64,000 nucleotides of DNA from Nostoc sp. UHCC 0926 (GCF_028623165.1 NZ_CP117772.1:868001-932000), one strand, 5' to 3'. Positions 44,393 through 54,222 are shown, counted from the stretch's first letter. Made by a program: numbers and translations. The notes: generated by a model from the letters alone, not told the origin.

Positions 44393-45658
44393 CTATTTAG
44401 GGACAGTAGTCGCGTTGAGTTCATCGCTTTTCCCTTTTCCGCTCTTTTTTGTACTTTGTGTGACTTTCGATTCTTCTTCTTGCTTACCGGAGTTGACCAT
44501 TTGCATCAAGTGCTGATTTAGATAACTTTGCGCCGAGATATACAAACTTTCCCAAATCTCTTGATTGCGGCTGATTTTTGTACCGACTGTATTTCCTGCT
44601 GTTTTCTCCAACACCAAGTATTTGCGGAAATAGTTAGTCCACAGGTGTTGGAGGAAATCTTCAGCGAATTCGTTAAACGGCAGAATCCATTTATAGTCTT
44701 TGTCGAGAAATACGCGATAGGATGCAACTATAGGTAGTGCCAAGTCGGTTGGCGCACCAAACCCAAAGGAATACTTACTATCTGGCAACAAAGTAGTTTT
44801 ACGTATATCAATTGATGCTAAATCGTTAGCACCCTTTCTTCTGGGATTGCTGATATGTTCTTGGATAATTTCGTATAATCTTTGCTCTATCCACAGAGCA
44901 AGAGATAGCAGAGGCAGTAAGGCGGTTAATCTTTCCCTTCCCGTATCTGTGATGTGACTTGGAATACTCATACCTACTGGGTGCTTGGTTCGTCTATTGC
45001 CGTCGGGATTGTATTTATTTCTGTCGAGGCAGTAAAGCAACTTCAGCAAATGGTTCACATTGCACTGGGCATTTCTGGGAGCGCCGCTTTGATTTTGGTA
45101 ATAGGCAATGCGGAATTTTCTATCTTCTTTCTGTTCTAACTGGGCTAAATACTGCTTGAGAAATTTGTAGTCACCCCTGGCGTTGACTTTGGAGCGAGAA
45201 TCTACTGGTGTTGTGGAATTTGAAGCCAAGGCTATATCTTTGGCTGATTCTTCAGTCAGTCCGATGTGAATTGTAACTTTTACTCTGGCTTGGGTTAGGT
45301 CATATTTATAATTTTTAGCTTGTTCAAAGGCTAGAACCGTATGTGCTCCGTTGATAATGCCGTCGCTACCCCCCTCGTTAGCTTCTAAAACTTCTAGCTC
45401 CAGTTCAGTTTTGTTCTTGCTTTTGTTAACTTTATTGGCTGACAGAACAATTCCGCTGTGACGAGAGAAGAATTTTACGGGTTCGGTCGTCAGCGAATCG
45501 AAGATTTGTCTGTAGGTTGCGCTTTTGCGGTTTGGTTCTCGGATGTTCGGTTCTAGGGGAAGGTCTATAGGGAACGAGTCTACATGGGCTGTGGCGATAA
45601 TGCAATTGGGGTTGGCTTGAAAATAGTTATCTATCTTAATATTCCAAGTCTTGGGCAT
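44393..45658 (-). CDS. AIPR-like protein (abortive infection type)
   Basis: The 421-aa product has a central segment resembling the AIPR (abortive phage infection) domain, FFSRHSGIVLSANKVNKSKN followed by GGSDGIINGAHTVLAFEQA. In that family a similar NRGI and IVNGCQT pair is conserved. KVTIHIGLTEESAKDIALAS fits the same fold. The C-terminal 40 residues are Lys/Ser-rich and disordered. There is no membrane segment. AIPR proteins occur in phage-defence islands, which agrees with the TIR and toxin-like genes 4-8 kb away. Function here is inferred by family only. Confidence 0.55.
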   Translation of the reverse strand: MPKTWNIKIDNYFQANPNCIIATAHVDSFPIDLPLEPNIREPNRKSATYRQIFDSLTTEPVKFFSRHSGIVLSANKVNKSKNKTELELEVLEANEGGSDGIINGAHTVLAFEQAKNYKYDLTQARVKVTIHIGLTEESAKDIALASNSTTPVDSRSKVNARGDYKFLKQYLAQLEQKEDRKFRIAYYQNQSGAPRNAQCNVNHLLKLLYCLDRNKYNPDGNRRTKHPVGMSIPSHITDTGRERLTALLPLLSLALWIEQRLYEIIQEHISNPRRKGANDLASIDIRKTTLLPDSKYSFGFGAPTDLALPIVASYRVFLDKDYKWILPFNEFAEDFLQHLWTNYFRKYLVLEKTAGNTVGTKISRNQEIWESLYISAQSYLNQHLMQMVNSGKQEEESKVTQSTKKSGKGKSDELNATTVPK

Positions 45659-45761
45659 ACTTTATTTGCAATGTCAGTGGAATTTCTATGTTAACCAAAA
45701 CTAGGGTGCAAAGTATGGGGTGTAAGTAAAGCGGCGCAGAGTCATCGCTCCAGAGAAGCTA

Positions 45762-46790
45762 TTAACGTTTCTTTGATACGAGTTCCCAGACCGCAGTTGC
45801 GAATGCTTTAGGATCTTCCTGGGGCAGGTTATGACCGACGTTTGGAATCACCCGATGCTGACGTTCGCCGCTAAACTTCGCTGCCGTCGATTCTCCATCG
45901 GTTGCTGGCACGACACCATCTGCGTCCCCGTCCAGCGTGATCGTCGGCACCGTAATGCTCGGTTGCGCGGCGAGTCGCTGCTCAAGCTCCTCATACATGG
46001 GATAGCCGGCGGCAAGTCCAAGGCGATGGCGGTAGGAATGAATGACGACCTCCACATAATCGGGGTTGTCGAAGGCGCTGGCGTGTTGATCGAGCGTTGC
46101 CTCGTCAAAGTGCCAGTTCGGCGAATTGCGAGTCCAGAGAATCTTCGCAATCTCACGTCTGTTAGCCGTCAGTCCGGCGCGGACGCGCTCAGTCTGGAAA
46201 TAGTATTGGTACCAGATTCCGGATTCGATCGCGGGTGAAAGTGGCAGCCCTGCCTTGGCAATATCCTGGATCAGGTAGCTATTGACGGACACCAGACCTG
46301 TGCATCGTTCAGGCCAGAGAGCCGCAACAACGCAAGCGGCTCGTCCACCCCAGTCATAGCCAGCAAGCACAGCACGGTTTAGCTGCAATACATCCATCAA
46401 GGCGATCGTATCGACACCGATCGCGGCTTGCTGCCCGGAGCGTGGTGTGGCGCTGTCGAGAAAACGGGTTGATCCATGTCCCCGCAGGTAGGGAACAATC
46501 ACCCGACATCCGCGTGCAGCAAGCATTGGTGCAACGTCAATGTAGCTATCGATGGAATACGGGAACCCATGCAGCAGCAACACCGGAGATCCATCGCTCG
46601 GTCCTGCTTCGTAGTAACCGATGTCAAGGACACCCGCTTTGATCTGCTTGATGGGAGTAAACCTAAATTCAGATCGTTTGGGCTTGTCGAAGCTTGCGTG
46701 TGCGGTACCCATGAGTGCCATTTCTGTGAAAATGCTTGCTGCCGCCGTTCCCAAAAAGCGGCGGCAGTTGTGTTTAATTGCTTTGAGCAT
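45762..46790 (-). CDS. Exported alpha/beta hydrolase, epoxide-hydrolase-like
   Basis: The 342-aa product begins with a possible Tat signal (NCRRFLGTAAASIFTEMALM to THA). The fold follows with oxyanion motif LLLHGFPYS, nucleophile elbow GYDWGGRA (Asp nucleophile as in epoxide hydrolases and haloalkane dehalogenases), acid in TLDGDADGVVP and histidine in NVGHNLPQEDP. Base composition is clearly more GC-rich than the flanking genes, and the protein looks proteobacterial, so horizontal transfer is likely. It opens a block of small hydrolases and oxidoreductases. Confidence 0.88.
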   Translation of the reverse strand: MLKAIKHNCRRFLGTAAASIFTEMALMGTAHASFDKPKRSEFRFTPIKQIKAGVLDIGYYEAGPSDGSPVLLLHGFPYSIDSYIDVAPMLAARGCRVIVPYLRGHGSTRFLDSATPRSGQQAAIGVDTIALMDVLQLNRAVLAGYDWGGRAACVVAALWPERCTGLVSVNSYLIQDIAKAGLPLSPAIESGIWYQYYFQTERVRAGLTANRREIAKILWTRNSPNWHFDEATLDQHASAFDNPDYVEVVIHSYRHRLGLAAGYPMYEELEQRLAAQPSITVPTITLDGDADGVVPATDGESTAAKFSGERQHRVIPNVGHNLPQEDPKAFATAVWELVSKKR

Positions 46791-46929
46791 AGGGTTGACT
46801 CTTTGGATTGATTAATGAGGCGATTGCACAAAGCACAGTCGCTTTACCCTTTTCCCCTACGCTAACTCGGTAAGCAGCAAAGCGATGGAAGAACGTCTTT
46901 TCTCTTCCCCAAAAACATTAGATCGCATC

Positions 46930-47925
46930 CTATTGCAGATGTTTCTTCAATTGGGCAGCAGCTTGAACAAACAGAGAACGGGTTTCTGGCAACTCGGCTA
47001 AACCATTCAGTAGTCCGAAGTCATGAATCATACCGTTGTACTGCACAGTTGTTACCTCGACCCCAGCTTCATCGAGCTTGCGTCCATAGGCTGTGCCCTC
47101 GTCATGCAAGATATCGCTTTCTGCAACCACAATTAACGCTGGAGGCAAGCATTTGAGTTGCTCAACCGTCGCCTGTAGGGGAGAAGCATAGATGTCTTTG
47201 CGCTTTTCTGGGTCAGCGATGTACATGTCATACATCCACTTCATCGTTGGTACAGTCAGAAAACGCTGATCGCCAAATTGGTAATAAGAATTCGTTTCAA
47301 AATCAGCATCTACAATGGGCCACATCAGGATTTGCAGCTTGATGTGTGGTCCTCCTTTTTCTTTCGCCTTCAAAGCAGTGACAGTTGTCATGTTACCGCC
47401 GACACTGTTGCCAACGACTGCCAGATTCTTGCCATCCACCCCAATCTCCTCACCATGCTCGGCAACCCATTTGGTCGCAGCATAAATCTCATTGATTGCC
47501 TGTGGGTACTGAGCATCTGGCGTGCGAGTATAGTTGACAAAGACACCTGCAAACCCTGAAAGCACAACCAGATCGCGAACCATGCGCTTGTGTGTTGGGT
47601 AATCACCCAGCACCCAACCACCACCATGAATAAAGATGAAAACAGGCAATGTGCCTTTGACCCCTTCAGGTCGTACAATATTGAGTGTAATTGAATAATC
47701 CTCAGCAGTAATCGTTTTTTCAGACTCTTCAATGCCTGAAAGGTCTACTGGAACAGAAGCCTGTGCATCTACAAGAACTTGACGTGCTTCGAGTGGAGTG
47801 AGTTTCTCCAGCGCCACACCCCCTGAATTCAGCACTTTCAAAAATTCCTTCGTTCCTTTGGAAAGACGTGGATCATCCGCAACTTCCAGAATTTTTGCTG
47901 CTTGCGAGTTTGCTTGAGCAACCAT
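46930..47925 (-). CDS. HSL-type alpha/beta hydrolase (esterase)
   Basis: The start is ATG 47925, supported by AAAGGAG; an upstream in-frame extension to 48027 is unlikely. The 331-aa product has the hormone-sensitive-lipase HGGGWVLGD oxyanion motif, GNSVGGNM nucleophile elbow, acid in VVAESDILHDEG and histidine in NGMIHDFGLLN. It should hydrolyse short acyl esters in the cytoplasm. It is the second hydrolase of the block and its neighbours are stress- or detoxification-type enzymes. Confidence 0.9.
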   Translation of the reverse strand: MVAQANSQAAKILEVADDPRLSKGTKEFLKVLNSGGVALEKLTPLEARQVLVDAQASVPVDLSGIEESEKTITAEDYSITLNIVRPEGVKGTLPVFIFIHGGGWVLGDYPTHKRMVRDLVVLSGFAGVFVNYTRTPDAQYPQAINEIYAATKWVAEHGEEIGVDGKNLAVVGNSVGGNMTTVTALKAKEKGGPHIKLQILMWPIVDADFETNSYYQFGDQRFLTVPTMKWMYDMYIADPEKRKDIYASPLQATVEQLKCLPPALIVVAESDILHDEGTAYGRKLDEAGVEVTTVQYNGMIHDFGLLNGLAELPETRSLFVQAAAQLKKHLQ

Positions 47926-48060
47926 GACATTCTCCTTTAATAAATTGTAAACAATCTGTTGAGATGGCACTGTTAAGTTAATTGATTTAACAGTACTGCT
48001 TGATAAGTAGTAATTGTAGAATGACAATCACTTTTTATCGACATCGTTTCCCAGCCAAAA

Positions 48061-48552
48061 CTATTTGTTACTAGTGGTTAGCTTAGTGTTCTCTACAACG
48101 TGAGTGGTCAGAAAGCAGTGAATATGGACTGCGATCGCGTCCCCATCTTCTTCCAGAGCAAAGTGTCCCGTATCAAACAAATGAAACTCCAGGTTTTTTA
48201 AATCGCGTTTGTAGGCATAAGCTCCCTCGACTAAAAAGCCCTGGTCATTTTTGCCCCATACAATTAGCGTAGGTGGTTGATATTGGCGCAAGTAAGCTTG
48301 CCATTGTGGATATAACCGCACATTGGACTGGTAGTCGTATTTTAATGCCAATTGAATATCCATATTGCCAGGGCGATCGAGGAGTCCTTGATCCAGAGTC
48401 CAGGTATCGGGACTGAGGTGGATTAGATTGCGGAACATGTGGGACGAGGTTGGAAAGCCGTGCAATAGCAGAATCGTCGGATTATCACAAGAACCAGCTT
48501 CGCGATAAAATATCTCTAAACCATCGATCAATACTGTGTGATAAGTAGTCAT
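48061..48552 (-). pseudogene. Alpha/beta hydrolase with internal deletion (copy 1)
   Basis: The 163-aa frame joins the N-terminus (LIDGLEIFYREAGSCDNPTI, LLLHGFPTSSHMFRNL) directly to the C-terminal lid and core (SPDTWTLDQGLLDRPGN, LIVWGKNDQGF, HLFDTGHFALEEDGD). About 120 residues including the nucleophile elbow are missing compared with the paralogue at 51310-52167. The remaining parts are about 80 percent alike by eye. The deletion is in frame, but the catalytic nucleophile is gone. Confidence 0.85.
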
Positions 48553-48597
48553 GGGATTACTCTTTTGAATTCAAATCGTTCAACAGAATTAGGAATT

Positions 48598-48982
48598 GTG
48601 CGATTCGTTGCTTAGTGAATCTCGGCATCCAGTCTGTAAATAACTAAGCCAACCTCAACTCAATCATGGGGAACAGGTTGAACTCTCGGTCAGATGCAGG
48701 TGCAAGTCCTGCCAATCAGACTCAGATTTGACTCCTTACCTGCCCACACTGACTAGACTCGGTTTCTGGAGGGTGAAGCTGGGGACAGGGCGCAATCAGA
48801 CGACCGTTGCGGGTTGACACTGGCGCTAATAGGGAGTTCCTATGGTGAAACCGAGCCTAGAAAAGCAACCTAGATTCAAGCAGGGCGCAACAAACAAAAC
48901 CCTGACTTCATTGGAGAAAATTCCCGCCGAAATGATTTCAATAGCGGTACGAGTCCAGGGAATCCAATGGTTGAATTGGCTA
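48598..48982 (+). repeat. Partial 5' copy of the group II intron
   Basis: This segment starts GTGCGATTCGTTGCTTAGTG and follows the 5' domain of the intron at 48983 with some mismatches. It ends after TGAATTGGCTAG, where the complete copy begins. It contains part of domain I only. It is either the leftover of an older insertion into which the second intron moved, or the product of recombination between copies. Confidence 0.8.
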
Positions 48983-51215
48983 GTGCGATTCGTTGAGCGG
49001 TGAATCTCGGTAATCAGCCCGTAAATAACCACTCCAGCCCGACAGCAGATTACTGTCACTAAAGGCTGAACTCTCGGTCAGATGCAAGTGCAAGCCTTGC
49101 CATTCAGACTCAGAATTGACTCCTTACCTGCCCATACTGACCAGACTCGGTTTCTGGAGGGTGAAGCTCTTAACAGGGCACAATCAGACAACCGTTGCGG
49201 GTTGACACTGGTGCTAACAGGGAGTTCCTACGGTGAAACAGAGCCTAAGAAAGCGACCCATTCAAGGGCAGGGCGCAACATTAAAACCCCTGACCCCATT
49301 GGAGCATATTCCCGCCGAATACGAGCCAAGTAACGGTAAGAGTCCTGGGAATCCAATGGTCGAAGCGGCTAGACCTAACGGAACAACGCCACATGCTACA
49401 ACGGGGGGAACCCCCGCAACGCAGTGGCTTATCAATCTCTCCGAGGGAACGAATAAAAACGAATTGTGGGTCTTAGGGCAGTCGAACCCTAAGTAGACCA
49501 GACGAGCGGAGCAATCCCCACAGTTCGGGTAGGACAGACCGTAATTGGTCTGAGGTGTTCAGAATACACAAACTCTAGAAGAGAAAATGATTAGACACAG
49601 TTATAAAACTAGTGAATCTTGGGTAGCCCTACCGTGGAAGAAATTCCGCCGAAATCTATTCCGCCTTCAAAAGCGCGTGTATAAAGCGGTTCAAGTTGGA
49701 GACAAGCGCAAAGCTAGGTTACTCCAAAAGCTTATTATGAAATCTACCTCGGCTCGATTTCTGGCTATCCGTCAAGTATCACAGCTAAATGCTGGTAAGA
49801 AGACGGCGGGTGTTGATGGTAAAAAATCTCTCTCATTCAAGGAACGCTTTGAGTTAGAAGCCCTACTAAGAGTGAATAGCGGAAATTGGAAACATCAAGG
49901 TCTACGGGAAATTCCAATTCCCAAAAAGGATGGAACTACCAGAATGCTAAAAATACCTACCATCGCAGATAGAGCTTGGCAATGCCTTGCAAAATATGCA
50001 CTCGAACCAGCACACAAAGCCACCTTCCATGCTAGGAGTTATGGTTTCAGAACAGGGCGCTCCGCCCATGATGCACAAAGGTACATCTACAACAACCTTA
50101 ACTCTTCCTGCAATGGAATAGAAAAACGAGTTATTGAACTCGATATCGAAAAATGCTTCGACAGGATTAACCACTCAGCAATAATGGACGAACTCATTGC
50201 CCCCAAAGGCTTAAAACTCGGCATCTTCCGGTGCCTCAAGGCAGGAGTCAACCCAGAATTCCCTGAACAAGGAACGCCCCAAGGGGGAGTGGTCAGCCCA
50301 TTACTAGCGAACATCGCACTCAATGGGATAGAAAGTATTCATCAATTCCAGGACAACCGAGGAAGAATCACCGAGCCATCAGTCCGATACGCGGACGACA
50401 TGGTAATTATACTAAAACCCAAAGATAACGCGATAGAGATACTGGAAAGAATCAGCGAGTTTCTCCGCAAACGCGGAATGCAAGTAAGCCAAAAGAAAAC
50501 CAAAATTACCGCTACGACAGATGGATTTGATTTCCTCGGCTGGCACTTTAAAGTCCAGAAAAACGGAAAGTTCAAAAGTACTCCCTCAGTGGATAACTTC
50601 AAAGCTTTTCGTAAGAAAGTAAAAGTCATCGTCAACAACTCGAATTATGGCGCTACTACAAAAGCTGAGAAATTAGCTCCTGTAGTCAGAGGTTGGAGAA
50701 ACTACCATAAGTTCTGCAAAATGGACGGGTCAAAGTTCTCACTTTGGTTCATAAGTCATAGAGCATATACGGTATTCAATAAGGAAACCAAACAGAATCG
50801 CTACTCTAGTGCAGAACTAGTTAAAAAGGCATTTCCAGCAGTTCCCTACTCCGAAAACAAACATATATCAGTCAAAGGGGGAAAATCACCCTATGACGGA
50901 GATTTGACTTACTGGAGTGCGCGTAACAGCAAGCTCTACGACAGTCACACCTCTAAAGCCCTCAAAAAGCAAAGCCATAAATGTGCATCCTGCGGTATGA
51001 AATTCACTGGTGACGAACGGGTTAACCTGCACCACATCGATGAAAATCATGCCAACTGGAAGACAAATAACCTCGAAGCATTACATAAGTCATGCCACGA
51101 CTACAAGCACATGAGCAAAAGCGCAAGCTAAGAACATCGGGAGCCGTGTGCAGTGAAAATTGCAAGCACGGTTCTAACTCAGAGGTGCGCGGGATAATAC
51201 CCGCCATCGACTCAA
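48983..51215 (+). mobile_element. Group II intron with ORF, apparently complete
   Basis: The 5' end is GTGCGATTCGTTGAGCGG, matching the group II GUGYG rule. Structured RNA domain I occupies about 48983-49580. Domain V is visible at 51141-51174 (GAGCCGTGTGCAGTG, AAGCACGGTTC), and the domain VI region follows to about 51215. The reverse transcriptase gene lies between. The exact 3' end is uncertain by some bases. It sits between two decayed copies of one hydrolase gene. Confidence 0.85.
49587..51131 (+). CDS. ltrA: Group II intron reverse transcriptase/maturase with HNH endonuclease
   Basis: The 514-aa protein starts at ATG 49587 after AGAAGAGA. Reverse transcriptase blocks include REIPIPKKDGTTRMLKIPTI, SYGFRTGRSAHDAQ, ELDIEKCFDRINH, GTPQGGVVSPLLANIALNGI and the catalytic VRYADDMVI. 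The maturase X region is FLGWHFKVQKNGKF to VRGWRNYHKFC. The C-terminal HNH nuclease has CASCGMKF, VNLHHIDENHANW and NLEALHKSCHDYKH. All catalytic residues are present, so the intron can probably splice and retrohome. Confidence 0.95.
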   Translation: MIRHSYKTSESWVALPWKKFRRNLFRLQKRVYKAVQVGDKRKARLLQKLIMKSTSARFLAIRQVSQLNAGKKTAGVDGKKSLSFKERFELEALLRVNSGNWKHQGLREIPIPKKDGTTRMLKIPTIADRAWQCLAKYALEPAHKATFHARSYGFRTGRSAHDAQRYIYNNLNSSCNGIEKRVIELDIEKCFDRINHSAIMDELIAPKGLKLGIFRCLKAGVNPEFPEQGTPQGGVVSPLLANIALNGIESIHQFQDNRGRITEPSVRYADDMVIILKPKDNAIEILERISEFLRKRGMQVSQKKTKITATTDGFDFLGWHFKVQKNGKFKSTPSVDNFKAFRKKVKVIVNNSNYGATTKAEKLAPVVRGWRNYHKFCKMDGSKFSLWFISHRAYTVFNKETKQNRYSSAELVKKAFPAVPYSENKHISVKGGKSPYDGDLTYWSARNSKLYDSHTSKALKKQSHKCASCGMKFTGDERVNLHHIDENHANWKTNNLEALHKSCHDYKHMSKSAS

Positions 51216-51309
51216 CCGTTGATCCTGTTTATTCAAACATTCATACCTGAGCATGACTGTGGTCATAATGAGCATGAGCCATGCTTGGATAATCCATCAT
51301 TTCCACCGA

Positions 51310-52167
51310 TCAGGCGAGAACGGATTGCAGTCGTGATGTGAGAAATTGATCGATATAGTTTGCGATCGCATCCCCATCCTCTTCCAGGGCAAAATGTCCG
51401 GTATCGAGTAGATGGAACTCAACGTCTTTCAAGTCACGCTGGTAGGGATAAGCACCGTCAGCAGGAAAGATGTAGTCATTTTTGCCCCAAACAATCAGGG
51501 TAGGGGGTTGATACTGGCGAAAATACTCCTGCCATTGGGGATAGAGCGGTGGATTCGTACCATAGCTATACAGCAGTGCCAGTTGAATCTCACCGTTACC
51601 GGGGCGATCGAGGAAATATTGATCGATAGTCCAGGTATCGGGGCTGATCGCTTCTAGATTGCGAACACCATTGGTATATTGCCACTTCGTCGCTTCCAGG
51701 GTGACAAGATATTTGAGCTTTTCAGCATTCTCAGGCGATCACTCTTGCCAGTATGCCTTAATTGGTTCCCAGAATTCACGTAGACCTTCCTCGTAAGCAT
51801 TGCCATTTTGAACAATCAGAGATTGCACGCGCTCTGGATATTTAGCGGCAATCCGATAGCCAATCGGTGCACCATAATCCATCACATAAAGGCTGTACTT
51901 TTTGAGAGCGATCGCAGCAATGAATTTCTCCACAATCTCAGCCAAGCGATCAAACGTGTAATCAAACTCATTTACTGTAGGCATCGAACTGTTGCCGTAG
52001 CCAGGGTAGTCAGGAGCAACGAGATGGAATTTATCAGCGAGATTGCGGAACATATGAGAAGAAGTTGGGAAGCCGTGCAATAGCAGAATCGTCGGATTAT
52101 CACGAGAACCAACTTCACGGTAGAAGATATCTAAACCATCGATCAAAACTGTGCGATATGTAGTCAT
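51310..52167 (-). pseudogene. Alpha/beta hydrolase with in-frame stop (copy 2)
   Basis: From ATG 52167 the frame gives LIDGLDIFYREVGSRDNPTI, LLLHGFPTSSHMFRNL, YVMDYGAPIGYRIAAKYPER (Asp nucleophile) and ends FWEPIKAYWQE at a TGA near 51738. The same frame continues SPENAEKLKYLVTLEATKW, then SPDTWTIDQYFLDRPGN, LIVWGKNDYIF and HLLDTGHFALEEDGDAI to 51310. A single C-to-T change (CGA to TGA) would explain the stop. Full length is 285 residues. It is the intact-length relative of the deleted copy at 48061. Confidence 0.9.
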
Positions 52168-52224
52168 GGGATTACTCCTTGTAAGTGATAAAAGTGACAT
52201 GATGGCGTTTTACAACAGGTTGAT

Positions 52225-52875
52225 CTATCTCACATCCTGACGACGGATCTGCTCCTGAAAGTAGTCCCGCCAGCTTTCGGGTAACGCTTGCAGTTGAGCA
52301 GCTTGGTGAAGTAACTCTGGATTGTTTTGCTCACGAACATAAAGCTGAATGATATTAGCAACAGTAATATTGTTGTCATCCCGGCTCATCAACTCTAAAG
52401 TATCTCCGACTCCAACTTCGCCCTCTTGCAAAACCCGAAAGTAAAATCCGGTGCGACGACTGGCGAGAAATCGTTTCACCATATCCGATCGCCCAAAGCG
52501 AATCCCTAGTTTGTAGCAGGGGAAGCGCGGTTGAGTCACCATTAGTTCCACACTGCCGATTTTGAAGCGAGAGCCAATGTTCAATTCTTCTTCTCTCAAT
52601 CCAATGACTGTGAAATTTTCGCCAAAGATACCGAGTGTTAGCTCTGTGTCAGGCAATTCACTTTGCCAATACTCATAATGTTCAAAAGGATAGACATAAA
52701 CGGCTTTGTCAACTCCGCCATGAAGGGTGAGATCCGCTTGTCGATCGCCATCTAAATTGAGTTCACGCACCATCACTCTGGCATTAACTGGCTCTTTGAA
52801 AATTCCAGTGCGGACGGGTTTTCCTTTCCAGGTCACTTCACGCGGCAGTCCGACATTAACAGAGATAAGCTTCAT
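52225..52875 (-). CDS. MOSC-domain protein (YiiM-like)
   Basis: The start is ATG 52875, supported by AAAAGGAG; the extension to 52932 is not needed. The 216-aa product has a MOSC domain with the conserved cysteine in QPRFPCYKLGIRFGRSDMV and the family motifs DLTLHGGVDKAVYVYP, TLGIFGENFTV and GTGFYFRVLQEGEV-like. A short C-terminal helical extension follows. MOSC proteins bind or reduce via a molybdenum cofactor, and YiiM-type members detoxify N-hydroxylated compounds. It follows the SDR gene on the same strand. Confidence 0.9.
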   Translation of the reverse strand: MKLISVNVGLPREVTWKGKPVRTGIFKEPVNARVMVRELNLDGDRQADLTLHGGVDKAVYVYPFEHYEYWQSELPDTELTLGIFGENFTVIGLREEELNIGSRFKIGSVELMVTQPRFPCYKLGIRFGRSDMVKRFLASRRTGFYFRVLQEGEVGVGDTLELMSRDDNNITVANIIQLYVREQNNPELLHQAAQLQALPESWRDYFQEQIRRQDVR

Positions 52876-52894
52876 CTTTAACTCCTTTTGGACT

Positions 52895-53647
52895 TCAAAT
52901 CTGTGCCATACCGCCATCGACAAACAACTCAATGCCGTTTACAAAGCTGCTGTCGGCTGAAGCGAGAAAGACAACAGCTTTGGCAATCTCATCGGGTTTG
53001 CCGACTCGTCCCAGTGGGATGGCGCTGGCTTGGCTGTCCACGAATTCTTGCAACTGCTGGTCATTCAGTCCCAAATGATCGTAACCAGGAGTCGGAACCA
53101 CACCAGGGCTAATGGCATTCACTCGGATCTTGCGTTCTCTGAGATCGAGTGTCCAATTCCGAGCAAATGATCTCACGGCGGCTTTGGTAGCGCTGTAAAC
53201 ACTGAAAGCTGGCGTACCTTTTATAGAAGCAGTCGAAGCATTCAGGATAATCGAAGCGCCCTCTGGCAACAGTGGCAGTGCCTTTTGTACAGTGAACAGC
53301 AAACCTTTGACGTTTATGTTGAATGTTTTGTCAAAGTGTTCCTCAGTGATTGCTCCAAGTGGGGCAATTTGTCCACCGCCAGCATTAGCGAAGATGATAT
53401 CGAGGTGTCCTTGCTCTTGCTTAATGGTGGCAAACAGACGATCGAGGTCTGCCAGATTAGAAACATCGCTCTGCACAGCCGTAACATTTTTACCAATGGC
53501 TTCTACAGCAGCATCCAGTTCGACTTGGCGACGACCCGTGATGTAGACATAGGCACCTTCAGCAACAAACTGTTTGGCTGTGGCAAGACCGATACCACTA
53601 TTGCCACCCGTGATAAGGGCGATTTTTCCTTCTAGTTTTTTCATCAT
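52895..53647 (-). CDS. Short-chain dehydrogenase/reductase
   Basis: From ATG 53647 (AGAGGA upstream) the 250-aa product is a classical SDR. The NAD(P)-binding motif is TGGNSGIG, followed by NAGG, the catalytic Ser in LNASTASIKG, YSATK with catalytic Tyr and Lys, and the C-terminal FVNGIELFVDGG. The Arg after the glycine motif (TGRRQ) suggests NADPH preference. The substrate is not deducible. The frame runs to 52895, only 19 bases before the MOSC start, so they are co-transcribed. Confidence 0.92.
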   Translation of the reverse strand: MMKKLEGKIALITGGNSGIGLATAKQFVAEGAYVYITGRRQVELDAAVEAIGKNVTAVQSDVSNLADLDRLFATIKQEQGHLDIIFANAGGGQIAPLGAITEEHFDKTFNINVKGLLFTVQKALPLLPEGASIILNASTASIKGTPAFSVYSATKAAVRSFARNWTLDLRERKIRVNAISPGVVPTPGYDHLGLNDQQLQEFVDSQASAIPLGRVGKPDEIAKAVVFLASADSSFVNGIELFVDGGMAQI

Positions 53648-53790
53648 GCGAATCCTCTGATTGTTGGGTTTAAAGCGGTTAGTTGCTATCTGTTTCCTCT
53701 GCACCTCTGCGGTTCGTTAAAAAAGTTGACTTTGATAAAGAGTTTTAGCCTTAACCCAACCGTATTGGCTTACTGAACACTAACTAATCT

Positions 53791-54222
53791 CTAAGGGAGA
53801 TCTCCAGGTACACCCAGAATTTCGTCGCCAATTTCGCTAGAGATGCGATTGAACAATTCCATGTCAGGTGCCTCATTCTCGTTTAGCGTCCCTGTTGCTT
53901 CAATTAGTTGAGCAAAGGCACTGGGCGCAGCAACGACTAACGCGCGAGCTGGTTGATCGCTGAGTGCAGCAACAACATGGGGTGTGCCCATCGGAATGAA
54001 GGCACTTTCACCTGCGCCTAGCACAACCTTATTCTTACCAACCCAGACAGTGAACTCTCCTTCCAACACATAGAGTTGTTCTGAATAGCGTGTATGGCGA
54101 TGGGGTGGAGTTTGCGTACCAGGAGGGAAATAGCCCTCAATCAGGTCATATTTACCGTCAGTTGTGGTGTGATCGGCGACGATGGTAAGGTGGGTACCAA
54201 AAAGCCAGAATGATTGTGTCAT
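53791..54222 (-). CDS. Cupin-domain protein
   Basis: The 143-aa product is a single cupin barrel. Motif 1 is GTQTPPHRHTRYSEQLYVLEG, with two histidines and a glutamate as metal ligands, and motif 2 is PMGTPHVVAALSD. This resembles quercetinase-like or other small metal cupins of unknown substrate. The C-terminal helix ends EILGVPGDLP. It heads the MOSC-SDR set on the same strand with a 140-base gap. Confidence 0.88.
   Translation of the reverse strand: MTQSFWLFGTHLTIVADHTTTDGKYDLIEGYFPPGTQTPPHRHTRYSEQLYVLEGEFTVWVGKNKVVLGAGESAFIPMGTPHVVAALSDQPARALVVAAPSAFAQLIEATGTLNENEAPDMELFNRISSEIGDEILGVPGDLP

Noticed and set aside
48826..49496. Small frames in the region before the intron-encoded reverse transcriptase
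   Set aside because: They overlap structured group II intron RNA (domain I) and its partial copy, and have no protein resemblance.
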